DNA from: Candidatus Omnitrophota bacterium
GTDB lineage: Bacteria; Omnitrophota; 4484-213
NCBI GenBank assembly: GCA_030640885.1
Contig: DAOWIN010000165.1
Span: forward strand, 1 to 11,229
DNA: 11,229 nucleotides
Reading direction: 5' to 3'
The position numbers and the translations under genes are program-made. Numbering within the stretch: the first letter of the stretch is position 1; each line of letters begins with the position of its first letter. The notes below the pieces were generated by a model. It was not told the origin of the DNA, did no database searches, and saw nothing but the letters and a program-made list of their open reading frames with translations. Positions 6,283 through 11,229 of this stretch are shown in pieces.

Positions 6283-6321
6283 CCCGAAACCCGAATGACG
6301 AAATCCGAAACCCGTTATCCG
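6283..6321. repeat. CCGAAACCCG direct repeat
   Basis: CCGAAACCCG occurs at 6284-6293 and again at 6305-6314, separated by AATGACGAAAT, a 21-base period. It directly follows the TCTACAG-type repeat. The later copy of that repeat has only a remnant (GAAACCCAAAGAC) at this position. Confidence 0.55.
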
Positions 6322-6326
6322 AGGAT

Positions 6327-6349
6327 AGTCTACAGAGAACAGAAAACAG
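6327..6349. repeat. TCTACAG-type repeat, short copy
   Basis: AGTCTACAGAGAACAGAAAA at 6327-6346 repeats the end of copy 1 exactly. Between here and the leader element (6350-6420) I see only a 15-codon open frame at 6367-6414 and nothing I can assign. Confidence 0.6.
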
Positions 6350-6420
6350 ATAAGAAAAGATAACCTATGGTCAAGAAAGAAGATTGGTGTTTGAAATTTA
6401 TCAAAGAGCAGTAAGTGAAG

Positions 6421-6514
6421 TTACCCTGCAGGAAAGACCTATCCTACTCCATTCGCTTCACTCACTCTCGCAGGCTCTCTCCCGATATAACATCGGGGGG
6501 GAAAGGAAAGGAGG
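6421..6514 (+). promoter_or_regulatory. Leader element copy 1: conserved core, hairpin and strong RBS
   Basis: The conserved core runs from TACCCTGCAGG through ATTCGCTTC to CTCTCGCAGGCTCTC. It is followed by a hairpin CCCGAT (6481-6486), loop ATAAC, ATCGGG (6492-6497), extendable to about ten pairs with G-U. It ends in GGAAAGGAAAGGAGG, whose last part is the ribosome binding site six bases before ATG 6521. The same core and the same purine tail recur at 11053-11136, where the hairpin has a different sequence. The layout suggests a 5' untranslated RNA that could control translation of the OmpA-type lipoprotein. A mobile palindromic repeat is the alternative. Confidence 0.5.
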
Positions 6515-6520
6515 TAAAAA

Positions 6521-7189
6521 ATGAGAAAGAAATATGGTTTTGTGCTTTTTGTCGCTTGTCTTTCATTTATGTTAACCGGTTGTGCCAATACTAGGCTTCT
6601 TAAGACAAAAGTAAATAAACAATCAGTTACCATCACTAATTTAACCGCAACTATTGAGGAATTGGGCTCTCATGTAAGAGAATTAAGTAAGGCGAGGCTG
6701 GAACTTCTTCAAACGAAACAGAGATTAGAAAAAAAGCTCAAACAAGAATTACACGAGGGTAATCTAAAAGTGGAGATGCAAAACCGAGGGTTAATAATTA
6801 CGCTTAACGACAAAATTCTCTTTGACCCCGGTAAGAAAGTCATCAAACTAAAAGCAACAAAAGCATTGGACAAAATTGCCGCAATAATCAACAAAAGCTG
6901 TTCCCAGAGGTTAGTAAATGTGGAAGGGCATACAGATAACCAACCGATTAAGCATTCGCGATATCGCTCTAATTGGGAGCTTTCTACTGCCCGCGCCACA
7001 AGTGTTCTTCATTACTTAATTGAAAAAGGATTTCCTCCTCAGCGTCTTTCGGCAATTGGCTGCGGTGAATATCGCCCTATAGTTACTAATGACACTCCTG
7101 AAGGAAGGGCAAGTAATAGAAGAGTAGAAATAGTTATCGCTTCAGAAAATTTGCCTTTCTCTAATAAGTCTAAACAAGGAGAGAAATAA
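6521..7189 (+). CDS. OmpA/Pal-family peptidoglycan-binding lipoprotein
   Basis: This 222-residue protein has a signal peptide with lipobox LTGC (lipidated C21), so the mature protein should be attached to a membrane, probably the outer one. Residues 30-80 form a helical, coiled-coil-like linker rich in E, K, L and R. Residues 92-206 are an OmpA C-terminal domain: ILFDPG (99-104), VEGHTDNQPI (134-143, with D139), SNWELSTARATSV (150-162), and GRASNRRVEIVI (195-206, with R200). D139 and R200 are in the positions that bind the diaminopimelate of peptidoglycan. The spelling of the domain is close to MotB and Pal. It probably tethers the envelope to the cell wall. It is led by the strong AAGGAGG site of the leader element and starts the envelope gene cluster. 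Confidence 0.87.
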   Translation: MRKKYGFVLFVACLSFMLTGCANTRLLKTKVNKQSVTITNLTATIEELGSHVRELSKARLELLQTKQRLEKKLKQELHEGNLKVEMQNRGLIITLNDKILFDPGKKVIKLKATKALDKIAAIINKSCSQRLVNVEGHTDNQPIKHSRYRSNWELSTARATSVLHYLIEKGFPPQRLSAIGCGEYRPIVTNDTPEGRASNRRVEIVIASENLPFSNKSKQGEK

Positions 7190-7215
7190 AGAGAGGTACA
7201 CTCTAAAGCTTGTGA

Positions 7216-7908
7216 ATGAAAACCTTGCCTAAAAAAATATTAAAGGGGATATTTTTGTCTGTTCTATTTGCTGTTCTTTTTTTACTCGTTTTGGCATTAG
7301 TGGGTTATTTTATCCCTTTGTCCGGTTCAAAAGTGAATCAATTTTTGAGCGTTCAACTCAAACAGCGATTAAATAAACAGATTTTTATACAAAAAGTAAG
7401 GATTTATCCATTAAGAAAAATAGAAATAGAAAGGTTTGCAATTAAAGATAAGAAATGGGCTGTTTCTGCAGAGAAAATAACCTTGAGATACAAACCTTTT
7501 TTGACGCAGAAAAGGTTTGTCTTAAAATGCAATCTTAAAATTGACAAGATTATCTATTCCCAAAACTTTCTTTCTGAGCTTTTAGCCACTGATATTGATT
7601 TGCTAAAATTCAATTCTCTCATCTCTGACTTTTTTATTAGCAAAGAAGGAATTTATATCAAAAATTCATTTACCAATGGAGATAAAATGGATATATCCTT
7701 CTACGGAAAACTATCAAGAAAAGGGGATTTGGATTGCGATGTAAAGATTTATGCGAACAAATCCCTAAGCAATACTATCCCTCCCAGATTGTCTTTATTT
7801 TTATTTAAGGATGAAGCGGTCAATTCATCAAAACAGAAAGTTAAAAAAAGCCTTTCTTTAAAACTGAGCGGGGATTATAAAAATCCCTCAGTATCTTTTG
7901 AGCACTGA
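7216..7908 (+). CDS. AsmA-like membrane-anchored protein
   Basis: This 230-residue protein has one N-terminal transmembrane segment (11-33) and then an all-beta region with repeated short strands, such as VRIYPLRKIEIERFAIKDK and FVLKCNLKIDKIIYS. It closes with LSLKLSGDYKNPSVSFEH. The 'anchor plus VN..L...L...L......V.....L..I.I..F.I.D' opening and the final 'L.G.Y.NP.V' phrase resemble AsmA/DUF748-type proteins, which are linked to phospholipid movement or outer-membrane assembly. It is shorter than typical members. Its last codon and stop fall in the palindromic repeat that starts at 7903, so the C-terminus may have been trimmed when that element arrived. No strong ribosome binding site is visible at ATG 7216. 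Family assignment is tentative. Confidence 0.5.
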   Translation: MKTLPKKILKGIFLSVLFAVLFLLVLALVGYFIPLSGSKVNQFLSVQLKQRLNKQIFIQKVRIYPLRKIEIERFAIKDKKWAVSAEKITLRYKPFLTQKRFVLKCNLKIDKIIYSQNFLSELLATDIDLLKFNSLISDFFISKEGIYIKNSFTNGDKMDISFYGKLSRKGDLDCDVKIYANKSLSNTIPPRLSLFLFKDEAVNSSKQKVKKSLSLKLSGDYKNPSVSFEH

Positions 7909-7986
7909 TTACATTGATGAATAAACGCCGATTATACTACTGATGATTTTATCAGTGTAATCATTCTTTCATCAGTGACATCAGTG
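7903..7986. repeat. Palindromic CACTGAT/ATCAGTG element (MITE-like)
   Basis: The 84-bp segment begins with CACTGAT (7903-7909) and ends with ATCAGTG (7980-7986), exact inverse complements. Inside, GATTACATTGATGA pairs imperfectly with TTATCAGTGTAATC. A perfect small hairpin ACTGAT-GATTTT-ATCAGT lies at 7939-7956. It fills the whole gap between the AsmA-like and SPOR genes and includes the stop of the former. It carries no open reading frame and looks like a non-autonomous palindromic repeat. Confidence 0.6.
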
Positions 7987-7992
7987 ATAACA

Positions 7993-8577
7993 ATGAAACC
8001 TCCACAACAAAAAGAACTTTTTGGCATTCAATCAGGTTCTCAGAAAGAAAAATTTTTAGATATGGGGTCAAAAAGGGTTTCTCTAAATTTCACGCCTGAA
8101 AAGGCTATCTTTTTACTCATCGGGCTTTTCCTGTTATTGATATTGACATTTTGCTTAGGGATTGAGCGGGGGAAAAAGGTGTCTCAAAAATCTTCTCAAC
8201 AGATTAAAACAAAACAGATTAAAACATCAAAAGATGTTGATAAAAAACATAAAGCAACGCCTGCTAAAAAAACTGAAAAAGAGATCAGCATCTCTCCAAA
8301 AATTGAACCTCTTGGCGAAATGGAATTAAAAAAAGATCCTAAACCTCCTGTAAAAATATATACGATTCAATTAGCCACTTATAAAAAAGAAAAATATGCC
8401 AATCAGGAATTAAAAAAATTGCAAAGGTATAATGCCCGCATTGAAAAGCAGGGAAAACTATGGGTAATTTACGCCGGTAGGTTTGAATCTAAGTTAAAAG
8501 CAAAGACAACTTTAGGAAAAATAAAAAAAGAAGGCAGATATAAAGATGCTTTTATTATAAGAAAAATTTCTCAATGA
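7993..8577 (+). CDS. SPOR-domain membrane protein
   Basis: This 194-residue protein has a short cytoplasmic N-terminus and one transmembrane segment at about 38-57 (FLLIGLFLLLILTFCLGI). A lysine- and proline-rich linker follows (60-115). The C-terminal SPOR domain (about 120-192) contains YTIQLATYKKEKYANQELKK, LWVIYAGRFESKLKA and a final strand AFIIRKI. SPOR domains bind denuded peptidoglycan glycans, typically at division sites (FtsN-like), so a wall-associated role is likely. The frame is open from a GTG at 7975, but that lies in the palindromic repeat, so ATG 7993 is preferred. Neither has a clear ribosome binding site. The stop overlaps the next start (ATGA, 8574-8577). Confidence 0.82.
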   Translation: MKPPQQKELFGIQSGSQKEKFLDMGSKRVSLNFTPEKAIFLLIGLFLLLILTFCLGIERGKKVSQKSSQQIKTKQIKTSKDVDKKHKATPAKKTEKEISISPKIEPLGEMELKKDPKPPVKIYTIQLATYKKEKYANQELKKLQRYNARIEKQGKLWVIYAGRFESKLKAKTTLGKIKKEGRYKDAFIIRKISQ

Positions 8578-8993
8578 GACTCCATTTTAAAATATTTTTT
8601 TTGTTAATTTTCACCATTCTCAACTTTACTTTGTTTGCTCAAACCGCTCATACGCAATCTCTCTTAAAATCACTGCACAGTAAAGAAAAACTCGTTAGGG
8701 ATAAATCTGCTTATAAATTGGCTAAACAAGGAACGGAAAAGGCAAGAAAGAAATTTACATCTTTAGTTCAAGAAGCAAATGACAGTCTCAAAGAAACGGC
8801 AATAATTGCTTTGGGAATGTGCGAGGCAAAAAATAGCGATGCTAAAAAACGCAAAGCGTCTCTTGATCTGCTTTGCTTGCAGTTAAAAGATAAAAACTGG
8901 CGAATTCGCCAATCAGCAATAATTGCTTTGGGAATTATGGGGGATAAAAGGGCAATTCCAGCTATAAAAAGAATTAGCAAGGATTCCTTTTAG
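8574..8993 (+). CDS. Exported HEAT-repeat protein, N-terminal half (ends at in-frame amber)
   Basis: This 139-residue frame starts with a signal peptide (KIFFLLIFTILNFTLFA, probable cleavage near residue 23). Two or three HEAT-like repeats follow: KLVRDKSAYKLAKQG, DSLKETAIIALGMC, and DKNWRIRQSAIIALGIMGDK then AIPAIKRISKD. The pattern 'D....R..A..ALG..GD..A...L' is typical. HEAT repeats form scaffolds in the periplasm or at the envelope. The frame ends with TAG at 8991-8993, but the same frame continues open through 9458 with the end of a HEAT unit (CYPIHEAAKLALDKI) and then TPRs. I read 8574-9458 as one ancestral gene of 294 codons with a premature amber (CAG or TGG to TAG). The start overlaps the SPOR gene stop. 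Confidence 0.68.
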   Translation: MRLHFKIFFLLIFTILNFTLFAQTAHTQSLLKSLHSKEKLVRDKSAYKLAKQGTEKARKKFTSLVQEANDSLKETAIIALGMCEAKNSDAKKRKASLDLLCLQLKDKNWRIRQSAIIALGIMGDKRAIPAIKRISKDSF

Positions 8994-9035
8994 CTAAAGA
9001 AAAGGGATTGTTATCCTATCCATGAAGCAGCAAAA

Positions 9036-9458
9036 TTGGCGCTGGATAAGATTGATTATTCAAATAAGCTCAAAAATGTCCGGAATTTATGGAGAGAGGG
9101 AGACAAAAAGATAGAAGAGGGAAATTTAAGAGAAGCTTTTTCTTTTTTTAAACGAATAATTGCTTATGATAAAAAAAATGAATTGGGTTTTAGCGATGAT
9201 GCTGAATTTATTTTGGGCTATATTCACGGAAAAGAGGGTAGATATAAAAAAGCAATTTCTGCATTTAAAAAATTACTGAATAGATATCCCGATTTTGAAA
9301 AAAAAGATAAAGCCCTTTATTGCATAAGTCTCTGTTATTTAAATCTTGATAAATACAAAGAAGGCAAAAATGCTCTGGTGTTGCTTGAACAAGAATTTCC
9401 GCATAATCCAATAACAAAAAGCGCCAGGAAATTGCTGGAAAAATTGGAGGAATTATGA
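9036..9458 (+). CDS. TPR protein, C-terminal half of the split HEAT-TPR gene
   Basis: This 140-residue frame opens at TTG 9036 but has no ribosome binding site there. It is in the same frame as the upstream HEAT part, with a single TAG between them. The sequence from 8994 to 9036 reads as the missing end of a HEAT repeat (IHEAAKLAL). Residues 15-135 hold about three TPR units: EGDKKIEEGNLREAFSFFKRI, FILGYIHGKEGRYKKAISAF followed by LLNRYP, and YCISLCYLNLDKYKEGKNAL followed by EQEFPHNP. The spacing and the 'RYP' and 'FP..P' turns resemble the TPR tail of CpoB/YbgF, which works with Pal and Tol. That link is inference, supported only by the OmpA/Pal-type neighbour. Without the signal peptide, a separately made product would be cytoplasmic. 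The stop overlaps the next start (ATGA). Confidence 0.62.
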   Translation: MALDKIDYSNKLKNVRNLWREGDKKIEEGNLREAFSFFKRIIAYDKKNELGFSDDAEFILGYIHGKEGRYKKAISAFKKLLNRYPDFEKKDKALYCISLCYLNLDKYKEGKNALVLLEQEFPHNPITKSARKLLEKLEEL

Positions 9459-10201
9459 AAAGGGAACTAACCAACATTGCTCAATTACCTTTAGAAGTCC
9501 AAAAGAGAATTGTTCCTTACTGTCAGAAAATAATCAAACTGCAGGAAGATAACCTTAAATCTATATTTATTTACGGGAGTACCTTACAGGATTTTGTTGT
9601 CAAAAAATCAAATATCAATTTAGGAATAATTTTGGACAGAATAGAATTTTCTGACCTTGAAAAAAACTTGAAGATTATTGCTATAGGACGGCAGAAAAAA
9701 ATTGTCGCTCCTTTATTTTTGACTGTTGAACATATGAAAACTTCGCAGGATGTTTTTCCAATTGAATTTTTAGAAATGAAGGAGAATTATGTTTTAATTT
9801 ACGGCAAAGATTTGCTGAAAAACTTAAGCATAAACAGAGAAAATCTGCGATTACAATGCGAACAGCAAATAAAAGGAAAGCTAATAAACATAAGACAGTC
9901 TTATTTAGAAGTTGGTTTAAAGAAAAAAGGTATAGAAAAGTTATTGCATAATTCATTTTCTTCGCTTCTACCTACATTTAGAAATATGCTTCGTTTCAAA
10001 AAGAAAGGAATCCCGCCGCTAAAAAAAGAGGAAATTGTTGAAGAAATGGGCAATTTGTATAAGGTGAATACAGCGGTTTTTCTTGCTATTCTGAAAGATA
10101 AACAAGGGGACGAAAAGATTGGAAAAATGGACGCTCATTTATTTCTGGAAAGATATTTAAAAGAAATTGAGAAGTTGGCGGTTGTTGTGGATAGATTGTA
10201 G
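9455..10201 (+). CDS. Nucleotidyltransferase-fold protein lacking catalytic aspartates
   Basis: This 248-residue protein has a domain like the minimal nucleotidyltransferases: SIFIYGSTLQDFVVKKSNINLGIIL (about 36-60). Active members have GS...(S/D)DxDL here. In this copy GS (41-42) is present but the acidic pair is replaced by N53 and N55 (SNINL). A possible third acid lies in FPIEFLEM (101-108, E104). The remainder is helical (KENYVLIYGKDLLKNL, then a long C-terminal bundle) as in the same family. The missing acids suggest that it binds nucleotides without transferring them, or has another role; this is inference. It overlaps the TPR gene by four bases (ATGA) and so joins the envelope operon. 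The substrate is unknown. Confidence 0.62.
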   Translation: MKRELTNIAQLPLEVQKRIVPYCQKIIKLQEDNLKSIFIYGSTLQDFVVKKSNINLGIILDRIEFSDLEKNLKIIAIGRQKKIVAPLFLTVEHMKTSQDVFPIEFLEMKENYVLIYGKDLLKNLSINRENLRLQCEQQIKGKLINIRQSYLEVGLKKKGIEKLLHNSFSSLLPTFRNMLRFKKKGIPPLKKEEIVEEMGNLYKVNTAVFLAILKDKQGDEKIGKMDAHLFLERYLKEIEKLAVVVDRL

Positions 10202-10255
10202 CAGTCTACAGTCAACAGTTTACAGTCTACAGAAGAGAACAGAAAATAGAAACCC
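10202..10255. repeat. TCTACAG-type intergenic repeat, copy 2
   Basis: The tandem AGTCTACAG and AGTCAACAG units, then GAGAACAGAAAA, repeat the layout of the copy at 6239-6281 with a few base changes and a small insertion. It starts immediately after the stop of the nucleotidyltransferase-fold gene, as copy 1 does after the TPR gene. Confidence 0.7.
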
Positions 10256-10271
10256 AAAGACAGAAATTAAA

Positions 10272-11045
10272 ATGCTTATAAGAAAATGTTTTAAAGTATT
10301 TACTTTTTCACTACTTTTTTTAGCTTTGGCGATTCCTGTTCTTTCCCAAAATATTCCTTCAAAACCAGAGGGGTATATAAGTGATTTTGCGAAAACAATT
10401 CCAGCGGCAGAAAAAAATGATCTCGTTGCGTTAGCCGGGGAAATAGAGAAAAAGAGCGGTGCCCAAATTGCCATTGTTACTCTAAAGACTGTTGCTCCCG
10501 AAAGCATTGAAAATTATGCTACGCATCTATTTGAAAAATGGGGAATAGGGCAAAAAGGTAAAGATAACGGGGTGTTAATTCTTTTGGCTATGGCAGAACA
10601 TAAGGTGCGAATTGAGGTCGGTTATGGATTAGAAGGAGCTTTACCCGATGGCTTATGCGGTAGAATAATCAGACAAATAATGTCTCCTTATTTCCGTCAG
10701 AATGAGTTTGGCAAGGGTTTGTTGGCAGGAACAACGGCAATTTCTCAAACAATTGCTAAGGAATATGACATAAAAATCACCCCACCCACATCTTTACCTG
10801 TTAGCAGTTATACCCTTAAAAAATCCTCTACAGCTGGGCTAATAAACAGCTTATTCAGCCTTTTGCTTCTCTTTCTCTTTTTCAGCGGACGCATAGGCTG
10901 GCTGCCCTTTTTGCTGTTGGGTGGCTTGGGCGGCAGAGGAGGGTTTTGGAGTGGGAACAGTTCTGGCGGGGGAAGTTTTGGTGGAGGTTTTGGCGGATTT
11001 GGCGGCGGGTTTTCTGGCGGTGGTGGCGCCAGCGGGTCGTGGTAA
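10272..11045 (+). CDS. TPM-domain (YgcG-like) membrane protein
   Basis: This 257-residue protein has a signal peptide (1 to about 25, ending LALAIPVLSQ) and a TPM domain (about 32-165). The domain begins GYISDFAKTIPAAEKNDL, contains SGAQIAIVTLKTV, LFEKWGIGQKGKDNGVLILL and the core RIEVGYGLEGALPDG (113-127), and ends GKGLLAGTTAISQTIA. A hydrophobic segment (188-217) and a glycine/serine-rich tail ending in GASGSW follow, the standard YgcG layout. The domain is probably outside the cytoplasm. The family was named for phosphatase activity in a plant homologue, but its bacterial role is poorly defined. I chose ATG 10272, at the signal peptide; a longer frame from 10167 only reads through the repeat. 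No strong ribosome binding site is seen. Confidence 0.85.
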   Translation: MLIRKCFKVFTFSLLFLALAIPVLSQNIPSKPEGYISDFAKTIPAAEKNDLVALAGEIEKKSGAQIAIVTLKTVAPESIENYATHLFEKWGIGQKGKDNGVLILLAMAEHKVRIEVGYGLEGALPDGLCGRIIRQIMSPYFRQNEFGKGLLAGTTAISQTIAKEYDIKITPPTSLPVSSYTLKKSSTAGLINSLFSLLLLFLFFSGRIGWLPFLLLGGLGGRGGFWSGNSSGGGSFGGGFGGFGGGFSGGGGASGSW

Positions 11046-11052
11046 AGAGAAA

Positions 11053-11136
11053 CTACCTTGCAGGCAAGACCTTTATCCTGCTTCATTCGCTTCGCTTACT
11101 CTCGCAGGCTCTCGCTTCGCGAGAAAGGAAAGGAGG
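11053..11136 (+). promoter_or_regulatory. Leader element copy 2: conserved core, hairpin and strong RBS
   Basis: This repeats the core of the element at 6421: CTACCTTGCAGG, AAGACCT, ATTCGCTTC and CTCTCGCAGGCTCTC. The hairpin here is TCTCGC (11110-11115), loop TTC, GCGAGA (11119-11124), unlike the CCCGAT/ATCGGG hairpin of copy 1 but at the same place. It ends with the same GAAAGGAAAGGAGG ribosome binding site. In this copy an extra pairing is possible in the core (GCAGG with the later CCTGC). It precedes the last, partial gene. Confidence 0.5.
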
Positions 11137-11142
11137 ATAATG

Positions 11143-11229
11143 ATGGAAAATGAATTGTTGAAAAAAAATGATGGATTTTTAAAGCAGTTTATCAGCGACT
11201 GGAAAAGGGTTATTCTAAAACCCAAAGAC
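11143..11229 (+). CDS. N-terminus of an unidentified gene (partial; possibly YIP1-like)
   Basis: Only 29 residues are visible before the window ends: MENELLKKNDGF, then LKQFISDWKRVILKPKD. ATG 11143 is six bases after AGGAGG; an ATG three bases earlier is too close. The 'F..DWKRV...P' phrase resembles the start of YIP1-family membrane proteins, which is a weak resemblance over a short stretch. It is controlled by the second leader-element copy. Confidence 0.45.
   Translation, partial: MENELLKKNDGFLKQFISDWKRVILKPKD

Noticed and set aside
6239..6349. CRISPR array from the regular TCTACAG units
   Set aside because: Units are short and adjacent with no unique spacers of regular length, and no cas genes are present.
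6367..6414. 15-codon open frame (MVKKEDWCLKFIKEQ) as a leader peptide
   Set aside because: No ribosome binding site, no second copy before the other leader element, and too short to support.
10167..10271. Longer N-terminus for the TPM protein
   Set aside because: It would read through the intergenic repeat and bury the signal peptide at residue 36.
10808..11086. Proline-rich reading frame on the minus strand
   Set aside because: It is the reverse of the glycine-rich tail of the TPM protein, a composition artefact.

Overview
The window is about 11.2 kb of AT-rich bacterial DNA with every recognised gene on the + strand. It suggests a Gram-negative-type organism that is probably uncultivated: it has lipoproteins with lipoboxes, an OmpA/Pal-type protein, an AsmA-like protein, a SPOR protein, the MEP isoprenoid pathway enzyme IspH, and several families of short intergenic repeats. 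A Candidatus Omnitrophota-like lineage would fit, but that is inference from gene style and repeats. TAA, TAG and TGA all end intact genes here, so the genetic code looks standard.

Layout. (1) 3-164: C-terminal end of prolyl-tRNA synthetase, followed by an imperfect palindrome. (2) About 405-2947: an accessory island of small genes, each pair or single gene separated by an imperfect palindrome resembling an integron attC site. It holds an unknown membrane-anchored protein, a toxin-antitoxin pair, a lipoprotein and a second toxin-antitoxin pair whose toxin is broken by one stop codon. No integrase is visible, so it would be a cluster of attC sites lacking an integrase (CALIN). (3) 2974-6236: core metabolism: a prephenate dehydrogenase/cytidylate kinase fusion, a PlsC-type acyltransferase, IspH and a small TPR protein. 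(4) 6237-6520: a repeat-rich intergenic region ending in a leader element with a hairpin just before a strong ribosome binding site. (5) 6521-10201: an envelope gene cluster: OmpA-type lipoprotein, AsmA-like protein, SPOR protein, a HEAT + TPR exported protein split by an amber codon, and a nucleotidyltransferase-fold protein lacking its usual catalytic aspartates. (6) 10202-11229: a repeat, a TPM-domain (YgcG-like) protein, a second copy of the leader element, and the start of another gene.

The strongest candidates for something new are the integrase-less cassette array inserted next to housekeeping genes, and the two-copy leader element. In the two copies a conserved core is followed by a hairpin of different sequence at the same place, immediately before the Shine-Dalgarno site. 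A separate theme is four single-base disruptions or junctions: one-A-short A tracts at 1680 and at the tyrA-cmk junction (3809), and in-frame stops at 2825 and 8991. They could be real decay and fusion, or assembly and homopolymer errors, and read mapping would decide.
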